Shown here piece after piece: positions 1 through 5,589 of a DNA stretch of 6,085 nucleotides. The notes below the pieces were generated by a model. That model made no database searches, was not told where the DNA came from, and saw nothing but the letters and a program-made list of their open reading frames with translations. This DNA comes from Methylococcales bacterium (GTDB taxonomy: Bacteria; Pseudomonadota; Gammaproteobacteria; Methylococcales; Methylomonadaceae). The stretch lies in assembly GCA_023144875.1 (NCBI GenBank), contig JAGLEW010000191.1, forward strand, positions 1 through 6,085. Reading direction: 5' to 3'. The translations under genes and the position numbers were made by a program. Position 1 is the stretch's first letter; each line of letters starts with the position of its first letter.

Positions 1-21
1 CGAATCCTCCCCCCTCCACCA
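1..21 (+). tRNA. tRNA-Tyr, 3' end only (truncated by window edge)
   Basis: The first 21 bases match the end of a bacterial tRNA-Tyr: T-loop remainder CGAATCC, T-stem and acceptor strand rich in C, then discriminator A and an encoded CCA at 19-21. The acceptor 3' strand CCCCTCC implies a 5' strand GGAGGGG, which is usual for gammaproteobacterial tRNA-Tyr. The identity also rests on position: Tyr-Gly-Thr is the known order of the tRNA cluster upstream of tufB in enteric and many other gammaproteobacteria. The anticodon is outside the window, so the assignment is by similarity and context. Confidence 0.8.
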
Positions 22-41
22 CTTTATCCTAAAAAATATGT

Positions 42-115
42 GCGGGTGTAGTTCAGTGGTAGAACTCCAGCCTTCCAAGCTGATTATGTGGGTTCGATTC
101 CCATCACCCGCTCCA
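42..115 (+). tRNA. glyT: tRNA-Gly (anticodon TCC)
   Basis: This is a full 74-nt cloverleaf. The acceptor GCGGGTG (42-48) pairs with CACCCGC (105-111), followed by discriminator T112 and an encoded CCA (113-115). The D stem GTTC/GAAC is perfect. The anticodon loop 72-78 places TCC at 74-76, which reads GGA and GGG glycine codons. The T arm has the standard TTCGATT loop with one G-T wobble at the base of the stem. The top pair of the anticodon stem (67 and 83) is a C-A mismatch where related genes usually have T-A. Twenty bases separate it from tRNA-Tyr and twelve from tRNA-Thr, so all three are probably cut from one precursor. Confidence 0.97.
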
Positions 116-127
116 ATATATCTCCAA

Positions 128-203
<76 letters not shown>

Positions 204-205
204 GT

Positions 206-1291
206 TTAGCGTGAAAATGTTAATTTTATATCTTTTCCAATTTGGCGTATATTTTGTAGTGTTAACTGCTTTTTATCAATCATTGTCTGTAGCTTAGGTA
301 AATGGAATAATCCACGTGCTTGATCTCCTAAAATTACAGGTGCCATGTAAACCACCCACTCATCAACAAGCCTTGTTTCAAGCAAAGCCCCATTTAAAAT
401 GCCTCCCGCTTCAATTAATACCTGATTAACCTGCTGTTTTGCTAAAAATAAAAAAACCTGCTTTAAGTCTAATCGACCTTTTTTTTCAGGCAAACTATAA
501 ACCTTAAACCCTACGGATTCCAAAGCTTGTTTCTTAACATCATCATCAGAACAACTTAAAATCCAACATTCACCTGCTAACGAAACCATTTTTGCCGTAA
601 TAGGCATTTGTAAACGGCTATCCAAAATAACACGAATCGGTTGTAAAGCTGGCTCATCTAATCGGACATTTAACGAAGGATCATCCTCTAAAACCGTATT
701 TATTCCTGTTAAAATAACTGAACTTGCGGCTCGTAAACGTTGAACATCTTGGCGAGCATCCACTCCTGTAATCCATTTACTTTCGCCCGATGCCATTGCA
801 GTTCGTCCATCTAAACTCATGGCTAATTTGCTTTGAATGAAAGGCAAACCTTGCTCCATGCGTTTAATAAAACCTTTGTTTAAGACCTTTGCATCTTGCT
901 CTAAGACACCACAACAAACTATAAGCCCTGCTTGTTGAAGCTTTTTAATACCTTTCCCTGCAACTAAAGGGTTTGGATCTTGCATCGCGATCACAACTCG
1001 TGCCACTTTTGCTTTAATCAGCGCTTCAGAGCAAGCGGGTGTTTTTCCTTGATGACAACATGGCTCTAACGTAACATAAGCGGTTGAGCCTTCGGCTTCG
1101 GTTGTTTTTTTTAAAGCCTCGACCTCTGCATGTCCTTCCCCTGCCTTTTTATGCCAGCCCTCGGCAATCATTCTATTATTTTTTACTAAGACACACCCCA
1201 CACGGGGATTAGGGTCGGTGGTATAACGCCCTTTCGCCGCACACGCTAATGCTTTTGCCATGTAATGATGATCATCGTCTTGCGTAATCAC
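206..1291 (-). CDS. ribD: RibD, bifunctional riboflavin deaminase/reductase
   Basis: RibD catalyses two early steps of riboflavin synthesis in the cytoplasm: deamination of the pyrimidinone ring of the GTP-derived intermediate, then NADPH-dependent reduction of its ribosyl side chain. The 361 residues match the usual family length. The N-terminal deaminase domain (about 1-147) shows HAE at 54-56 and the PCCH...PAC pair, giving zinc ligands H54, C78 and C87 with catalytic E56. The reductase domain (about 150-361) shows the SLDGRTA motif at 159-165, GESKWIT at 169-175 and EAGG at 294-297. The start is taken as GTG at 1291, because the family usually has about six to ten residues before the YMAKAL helix; an ATG at 1261 would clip these. 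GTG overlaps the tpx stop (GTGA, 4 nt), implying translational coupling. It is the last gene of the minus-strand run. Its usual partners (nrdR, ribE, ribBA, ribH, nusB) are not adjacent, and no FMN riboswitch is visible. Confidence 0.96.
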   Translation of the reverse strand: MITQDDDHHYMAKALACAAKGRYTTDPNPRVGCVLVKNNRMIAEGWHKKAGEGHAEVEALKKTTEAEGSTAYVTLEPCCHQGKTPACSEALIKAKVARVVIAMQDPNPLVAGKGIKKLQQAGLIVCCGVLEQDAKVLNKGFIKRMEQGLPFIQSKLAMSLDGRTAMASGESKWITGVDARQDVQRLRAASSVILTGINTVLEDDPSLNVRLDEPALQPIRVILDSRLQMPITAKMVSLAGECWILSCSDDDVKKQALESVGFKVYSLPEKKGRLDLKQVFLFLAKQQVNQVLIEAGGILNGALLETRLVDEWVVYMAPVILGDQARGLFHLPKLQTMIDKKQLTLQNIRQIGKDIKLTFSR

Positions 1292-1800
1292 TTTGAATCA
1301 TCATTATTTAATATCGCTAATACGGTTTTGTAATCAGGCTCATCAGTAATTTCCGTGACAAATTGACTGTAAATAATCTTATCTTGCTCATCAAGCACCA
1401 TCACCGCTCGAGCTGTTAAGCCTTTTAGCAAACTATCACTTAATCGAAGCCCATAATCTTTGGCAAACGTTGAACGAAAACACGACAAGGCAATAACATC
1501 CTTAATATTTTCAGTTTCACAAAAACGCCCTTGGGCAAACGGTAAATCTTCTGAAATAACCAACACAACCGTATTTTCCAAACGGGCGGCTTTTTGATTA
1601 AACATACGTGTCGCAGTCGCGCAGGTTGGGGTATCTAAACTCGGGACAATACTTAAAATTTTGCGTTTTCCTTGATAATTTTTCAAGGTAATATTTTTTA
1701 ATCGCCCATTGACCAGTTCAAAATCAGGTGCTTTTGAACCAACATTAGGGAGTTCACCACAGGTGTGAATCGGCTTTCCATGAAAACTAAGCGTTGCCAT
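1288..1800 (-). CDS. tpx: Tpx, thiol peroxidase (2-Cys peroxiredoxin)
   Basis: Tpx reduces hydrogen peroxide and alkyl hydroperoxides using electrons from thioredoxin. The 170-residue length fits the family. The peroxidatic cysteine C60 sits in SLDTPTCATATRMFN, matching the Tpx signature in which the cysteine follows a D-T pair. The resolving cysteine C94 lies in LPFAQGRFC, whose position in helix alpha-3 is diagnostic of Tpx rather than AhpC or BCP. The core AGS-type N-terminus (GSKAPDFELV, 21-30) and the GLTARAV stretch (127-133) also match. Two further cysteines, C14 and C107, are outside the catalytic pair. It follows pqqE by 22 nt and overlaps ribD by 4 nt. The leader is A/T-rich with no clear Shine-Dalgarno sequence. 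No OxyR-type site was recognised in front of it, and it is probably transcribed from upstream. Confidence 0.95.
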   Translation of the reverse strand: MATLSFHGKPIHTCGELPNVGSKAPDFELVNGRLKNITLKNYQGKRKILSIVPSLDTPTCATATRMFNQKAARLENTVVLVISEDLPFAQGRFCETENIKDVIALSCFRSTFAKDYGLRLSDSLLKGLTARAVMVLDEQDKIIYSQFVTEITDEPDYKTVLAILNNDDSK

Positions 1801-1822
1801 ATTTTTTAGTTAATTTAAAGAG

Positions 1823-2947
1823 TTAATAAAGACGTGAATTCTTACTGTTTCGAAAAATAAGGGGTTGTTCATTTTGAGTATTATCATGCTTGGCGGCAGA
1901 ATCAATGGCTTCTTGAATCAAATGATGTTGAGGCGATTTACTGCAAACAGGGTCGGCGGCATACATATCCCCTTGTAATAAATAAGCCTGACAGCGGCAG
2001 CCCCCAAAATCTTTTTCTTTTTCATCGCAACTGCGACAAGGCTCTTGCATCCATTGATCGCCTCTAAAAAAGTTAAATGCTTTTGAGTGATGCCAAATTT
2101 CCTCAATACTAAATTCATTGACATTCGGGCAATTAAGCTCTGGTAATTCACGCGCAGAATGACAAGGTAATGCAACGCCATCAGGCGCAATGGTCAAAAA
2201 AGTAGTTCCCCAACCATTCATGCACGCTTTAGGGCGATCTTCATAAAAATCAGGCACCACATAGTAAATTTTCATTTTACCTTCGACTTTTTCTTTAAAA
2301 GCCTGCGCTATTTTTTCCGCTTTCGTAAATTGTGCTTGAGTGGGCAATAATAAATCACGATTTGCATGTGCCCAACCGTAATATTGAGTATTAGCCAACT
2401 CTAAATAATCCGCATCAAGCTCTTCAGCCATCGCTAATATTTGAGGCATTTCATCAATATTTTCTCGATGAATGACCACACATAATACCATTGGATAGCC
2501 TTGTTTTTTTACCCAACGTGCAACCTGTTTTTTATGCTCAAAAGATTTTGTCCCTGCTAAATAATCACTCAACTCTCGACTACTCGCCTGAATACTCACC
2601 TGAATATGATCCAAGCCTGCTTCTTTTAAGGCAATAATACGAGCCTCATCCATGCCATAAGCTGAAGTAATTAGATTGGTGTAATAACCTAATGCACGCG
2701 CATGTTGAACGATTTCTTCTAAATCTTTTCTGACTAAAGGCTCACCACCTGATAACCCCAGTTGTACTGCACCCATTTTTCGTGCCTGTGTCAGCACACG
2801 CTTCCAGTCTTCGGTGGATAACTCCTTTGAATGACGTTGGTAATCTAAAGGATTTGCGCAATAAGGACATTGCAAAGGACAAGCATAAGTCAGTTCTGCC
2901 AATAACCATCGTGGCGGAGTAATTTTAATTTTGCTGGATCCAGCCAT
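1823..2947 (-). CDS. pqqE: PqqE, radical SAM enzyme of PQQ biosynthesis
   Basis: PqqE uses S-adenosylmethionine and iron-sulfur clusters to join the glutamate and tyrosine side chains of the PqqA precursor peptide, the first step of PQQ synthesis. The 374 residues fit the family. The radical SAM cluster motif CxxxCxxC is C23, C27 and C30, with SAM-binding GGEP at 67-70. The C-terminal SPASM region carries C242, C262, C304, C307, D313, C317, C319 and C335. This is the full ligand set of characterised PqqE with the same spacing, including the aspartate that replaces a cysteine in this family. C273 is an additional cysteine. The tail LIFRNSKNSRLY is typical of PqqE. The start ATG at 2947 lies 23 nt inside the end of pqqD; the next in-frame Met is after the radical SAM motif, so this start is needed. 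The overlap with pqqD fits their known protein complex. No pqqA, pqqB or pqqC is in the window. Confidence 0.97.
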   Translation of the reverse strand: MAGSSKIKITPPRWLLAELTYACPLQCPYCANPLDYQRHSKELSTEDWKRVLTQARKMGAVQLGLSGGEPLVRKDLEEIVQHARALGYYTNLITSAYGMDEARIIALKEAGLDHIQVSIQASSRELSDYLAGTKSFEHKKQVARWVKKQGYPMVLCVVIHRENIDEMPQILAMAEELDADYLELANTQYYGWAHANRDLLLPTQAQFTKAEKIAQAFKEKVEGKMKIYYVVPDFYEDRPKACMNGWGTTFLTIAPDGVALPCHSARELPELNCPNVNEFSIEEIWHHSKAFNFFRGDQWMQEPCRSCDEKEKDFGGCRCQAYLLQGDMYAADPVCSKSPQHHLIQEAIDSAAKHDNTQNEQPLIFRNSKNSRLY

Positions 2948-3197
2948 TTTTCAATGCATCCTCTAAAAAATTAACAATATCTTTTTCAAGACCCGTGGTT
3001 GCAAATTTTGCTTCTAAAGTTTCTACAATATCGCCAAGTACTCGAATACCATCGCATAGCTTTAAAATTTCTGCCGACGGCTGATTTAATTCAACCATGC
3101 CTTCTGGGTATAAAATAACCTCTTTTTGTTGAGCTTCTTCCCATTGTAAGCGGTGCATTGGAGAAAATTTCAGCGGTAGAATTTTATTAATCGCCAT
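2925..3197 (-). CDS. pqqD: PqqD, PqqA peptide chaperone
   Basis: PqqD is a small RRE-fold protein that binds the PqqA peptide and delivers it to PqqE. The 90 residues are the normal length of a free-standing PqqD. Recognisable family blocks are HRLQWEEAQ (15-23), the strand and turn VILYPEGMVELN (27-38), then SAEILKLCDG (41-50), an LGDIVETLEAKF helix, and the closing FLEDALKNGWI. It overlaps pqqE by 23 nt and follows pncC after 27 nt of very AT-rich sequence (3198-3224). That spacer shows neither a ribosome binding site nor a convincing promoter. The start ATG at 3197 is the only one that keeps the whole domain. PqqD is often fused to PqqC in methylotrophs; here it is separate. Confidence 0.95.
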   Translation of the reverse strand: MAINKILPLKFSPMHRLQWEEAQQKEVILYPEGMVELNQPSAEILKLCDGIRVLGDIVETLEAKFATTGLEKDIVNFLEDALKNGWIQQN

Positions 3198-3224
3198 AAT
3201 ATTTTAAATATATAAAAAATTGAA

Positions 3225-3719
3225 TTAGGGTATTTTAACCCCTTTTAAAGCCTGAACAATCACTTGTTGTCGAATCTCATCACGATCCCCCTTAAATAAA
3301 TATCTTTTAACAATTGCTGTGCTATTTTGGCTTTGCCATGCAATAAAAATAGTTCCAATGGGTTTGTCAACATTTCCCCCCGCAGGGCCTGCAATGCCTG
3401 TCACTGCAACCGCGCTATCAGCCTGACTTTTTTTAAGTACCCCTGCAACCATTTCTAATGCGGTTTTATCACTCACTGCCCCAAAAATTTCGAGGGTTTT
3501 AGGTTTAACAGCCAGCATTTTTATTTTAGATTGATTACTATAGCTTACAAACCCACAGTCAAACCAATGAGAACTGCCAGCAATAGCAGTAATCGCCTCC
3601 GAAATACCGCCACCAGTACATGATTCTGCCACCGATAGCACTAAATTATTTGCTTGTAATGTCTGCCCCAATTCAGTGATTAATGACTTTAATTCAATAT
3701 CCACAGCGGTTACTTCCAT
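3225..3719 (-). CDS. pncC: PncC, nicotinamide-nucleotide amidase (CinA C-terminal family)
   Basis: PncC deamidates nicotinamide mononucleotide to nicotinic acid mononucleotide, recycling NMN (for example from DNA ligase) back to NAD. The 164 residues form just the CinA C-terminal domain; the N-terminal molybdopterin-binding-like domain of full CinA is absent, as in enterobacterial PncC. The catalytic-site motif AESCTGG is at 31-37, with the family nucleophile S33. The GFVSYSNQSK block (56-65) and glycine-rich TGIAGPAGG (107-115) are also typical. ATG at 3719 lies one base after the purC stop, so the two are probably coupled. A GTG at 3704 (codon 6) is a possible alternative because GGAAG lies 8 nt before it, whereas the ATG has no visible ribosome binding site. 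The function is assigned by family. Confidence 0.93.
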   Translation of the reverse strand: MEVTAVDIELKSLITELGQTLQANNLVLSVAESCTGGGISEAITAIAGSSHWFDCGFVSYSNQSKIKMLAVKPKTLEIFGAVSDKTALEMVAGVLKKSQADSAVAVTGIAGPAGGNVDKPIGTIFIAWQSQNSTAIVKRYLFKGDRDEIRQQVIVQALKGVKIP

Positions 3720-3720
3720 T

Positions 3721-4608
3721 TCAAATTAATTTTGCTTCCGCTTCGCGGTATTTTTCAGCACATTTTAATCGGACTGATTCTGGTAATTTTGGCGCAGGTG
3801 CGGTTTTATCCCACGCTAAGGTTTCCAAATAATCACGAATATATTGTTTATCAAAACTGGGAGGACTGATGCCGACTTTATAATGCTCAACCGCCCAAAA
3901 TCGAGAGGAATCAGGCGTTAAAACTTCATCAATTAAGTATAATTTATTCTGTGTATCAACGCCAAATTCAAATTTAGTGTCTGCAATAATAATACCGCAC
4001 GATTTGGCATAATCCGCGGCAACTTTATAAAGCTTAAGGCTCATATCACGTACTTTTTCAGCCATTTCACGACCTAATAATTCAACAGTATGTTCAAAAC
4101 TAATATTTTCATCATGCGCGCCTACATCCGCCTTGCTTGAAGGGGTATACAGTGCTTCAGGCAGTTTTTGCGCTTGTTGCAAACCTTCTGATAATTGAAG
4201 ATCGCAAATTTTGCCTGTTTTTTGATAATCTTTCCACCCTGAGCCAATTAAATAACCTCGAACAATTGCTTCAATAGGCAGAGGTGTTAACCGTTTTACG
4301 ACAATCGCACGGCCTTGAACTTGCGCTAAATCATCCGCATCATGAATAACGGTTTCTAAAGGGATATTTTCCAAGTGATTGGCAATCAAGGCACTGGTTC
4401 TATAAAACCAAAAATTAGAGACATTGGTTAAGACGCAACCTTTTCCAGGAATAGGCTCGGGCAAAATAACATCAAAAGCGGACAACCGATCTGTGGTTAC
4501 AATTAACATATAATTTTCATCTATCTCGTAAATGTCGCGTACTTTACCTTTAGCAAGTAAACGTAGTGACGATAGCGAAGATTCATACAGTGTTTCAGGA
4601 ATGTTCAT
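3721..4608 (-). CDS. purC: PurC, SAICAR synthetase (long form)
   Basis: PurC joins CAIR and aspartate using ATP to form SAICAR, a late step of de novo purine synthesis in the cytoplasm. At 295 residues it is the long form found in some gammaproteobacteria, beta-proteobacteria and yeast, rather than the roughly 237-residue E. coli type. Motifs in order are GKVRD (21-25), TDRLSAFD (39-46), EAIVRGYLIGSGWK (113-126), the substrate-site TPSSKA (155-160), HDENISF (165-171), IADTKFEFG (208-216) and DEVLTPDSSRFW (227-238). All are intact. ATG at 4608 starts close before the first conserved block, as in the family, with no clear Shine-Dalgarno sequence. It is the first gene of the minus-strand run and is divergent from djlA across an 82-bp region. 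Confidence 0.97.
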   Translation of the reverse strand: MNIPETLYESSLSSLRLLAKGKVRDIYEIDENYMLIVTTDRLSAFDVILPEPIPGKGCVLTNVSNFWFYRTSALIANHLENIPLETVIHDADDLAQVQGRAIVVKRLTPLPIEAIVRGYLIGSGWKDYQKTGKICDLQLSEGLQQAQKLPEALYTPSSKADVGAHDENISFEHTVELLGREMAEKVRDMSLKLYKVAADYAKSCGIIIADTKFEFGVDTQNKLYLIDEVLTPDSSRFWAVEHYKVGISPPSFDKQYIRDYLETLAWDKTAPAPKLPESVRLKCAEKYREAEAKLI

Positions 4609-4646
4609 AATCTTTTGCGGTCTTTTTAGGTATAATCAGTCTTTTA

Positions 4647-4655
4647 ATTTTATCA
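4647..4655 (-). promoter_or_regulatory. Possible extended -10 promoter for purC run
   Basis: Read on the minus strand, TGATAAAAT is an extended -10 element (TGn followed by a hexamer matching TATAAT at five of six bases). It lies about 38 bases before the purC ATG, which would leave a leader of roughly 30 nt. No good -35 is found at 16-18 bp, which an extended -10 promoter can tolerate. No PurR-like palindrome was recognised. This is a pattern match in AT-rich DNA, so confidence is low. Confidence 0.3.
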
Positions 4656-4659
4656 CTTT

Positions 4660-4665
4660 TATAAT
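4660..4665 (+). promoter_or_regulatory. Possible -10 box for djlA
   Basis: A perfect TATAAT lies 25 bases before the djlA ATG. A second perfect TATAAT is at 4631-4636. Neither has a good TTGACA-like partner at 16-18 bp, so I cannot say which is used. The AT-rich sequence makes chance matches likely. Confidence 0.3.
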
Positions 4666-4690
4666 ACGTCCCACAGGATTTAAAAAAACC

Positions 4691-5500
4691 ATGAGTTGGA
4701 AAGGCAAAGCATTTGGTGCAATAGCAGGATTTATGATCGGTCATGGTCTCGGTGCAGTGATTGGCGGGGCGGTTGGGCACCTTTTTGACAGAGCAAAAAC
4801 CCGTTCATTAGCGTATCTTAACCTAGAAGAACCCCAAAGTGTACAGCAAGTTTTTTTTGCGACAACGTTTCCTGTCATGGGGCATCTTGCAAAAGCTGAT
4901 GGTATTGTTTCAAAAGCTGAAATTGACTTAGCGTCGCATATTATGGATCAGATGCAATTGACGCCTGAAAAGCGTAATGAAGCCATTGCGCTTTTTAACG
5001 AAGGAAAGAAAAATAATTTTCCATTTATTCAAACCTTAGACGACTTTCAAAAATACTGCGGTCATCGAAAACATTTACCGCTCATGTTTTTAGAAATTCA
5101 AGTACAAGCGGCATTTTCGGATGGTCATTTACACGAAAATGAAGAAGCGTTATTACTGGGTATCTGTCAACATTTTAAGCTTTCACACCGTCAATATTTA
5201 CGCGTTAAACGCCGTGTTCAAGCCCAATATCGTTTTCAACAATATTATAAACAACAGCAACAGTCACAGGCAGCACTGTATTCAAAAAACAACCTTAATG
5301 ATGCCTATGAGGTCTTAAGCGTTAGTTCAAACAGCAGTGATGCTGACATTAAAAAAGCGTACCGAACTTTGGTGAGCCAAAATCATCCTGATAAACTAGC
5401 GGCAAAAGGGTTGCCTGAAGCGATGATGACCTTAGCTAAAGAAAAAACCCAGCAAATTACTAAAGCCTATGAGCTGATAAAAGAAGCTCGAAAATCGTAA
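4691..5500 (+). CDS. djlA: DjlA, membrane-anchored DnaJ-like co-chaperone
   Basis: DjlA is an inner-membrane co-chaperone that stimulates the ATPase of DnaK and is linked to envelope and capsule signalling in E. coli. The 269 residues match E. coli DjlA in length and order. A single N-terminal membrane segment (about 7-31) is rich in regularly spaced glycines, as expected of its dimerising anchor. A TerB-like acidic helical domain (about 50-175) contains FFATTFPVMGHLAKADG and the related repeat FLEIQVQAAFSDGHLHENE. A Q-rich linker follows (183-193). The C-terminal J domain (about 203-269) has the essential HPD at 232-234, followed by KLAAKGLP, a DjlA hallmark. The reading frame is open upstream to 4532, but that part is antisense to purC and unlike DjlA. 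ATG at 4691 fits the family start and has AGGA at 4675-4678, spaced a rather long 12 nt away. It probably has its own promoter. Confidence 0.96.
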   Translation: MSWKGKAFGAIAGFMIGHGLGAVIGGAVGHLFDRAKTRSLAYLNLEEPQSVQQVFFATTFPVMGHLAKADGIVSKAEIDLASHIMDQMQLTPEKRNEAIALFNEGKKNNFPFIQTLDDFQKYCGHRKHLPLMFLEIQVQAAFSDGHLHENEEALLLGICQHFKLSHRQYLRVKRRVQAQYRFQQYYKQQQQSQAALYSKNNLNDAYEVLSVSSNSSDADIKKAYRTLVSQNHPDKLAAKGLPEAMMTLAKEKTQQITKAYELIKEARKS

Positions 5501-5548
5501 CTTGGTCGCATAAATCAGGTTTTGTATTGACAATAAAGCCCTATAGCC

Positions 5549-5582
5549 TTGACACTGCCCCCTCTTTTTATACTAATATAAT
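5549..5582 (+). promoter_or_regulatory. Possible promoter of the lipoprotein gene
   Basis: A perfect TTGACA at 5549-5554 is followed by TAATAT at 5574-5579 (19-bp spacer) and TATAAT at 5577-5582 (22-bp spacer, too long for a standard sigma-70 site). TATACT at 5569-5574 would give only 14 bp. None of these pairings is ideal, so the exact -10 is unsettled, but the site sits just before the ATG at 5590. A second perfect TTGACA is at 5527-5532, exactly 22 bp upstream. The rest of the 5501-5589 gap holds nothing I can name; no strong terminator follows djlA. Confidence 0.4.
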
Positions 5583-5589
5583 TTTTACT

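Noticed and set aside
1918..2190. 90-codon open frame on the minus strand inside pqqE
   Set aside because: It is another frame of pqqE, which has full motif support over the same bases; the translation resembles no known family.
3198..3224. Separate promoter for pqqD in the AT-rich spacer
   Set aside because: It is only 27 bp with no -35/-10 pair on the minus strand; A/T-richness alone is not enough.
4532..4690. 53-codon upstream extension of the djlA reading frame
   Set aside because: It lies antisense to the purC start, has no similarity to DjlA N-termini, and would put a long segment before the membrane anchor.
4595..4780. 61-codon minus-strand open frame between purC and djlA
   Set aside because: It is antisense to the djlA membrane segment and overlaps the start of purC, with no recognisable domain or ribosome binding site.
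5121..5318. 65-codon plus-strand open frame within djlA
   Set aside because: It is an out-of-frame shadow of the DjlA TerB-like and linker region.
5518..5540. Imperfect hairpin after djlA as a terminator
   Set aside because: The stem is mostly A-T with a bulge and a G-T wobble, and no T-run follows it; it is more likely chance in AT-rich DNA.
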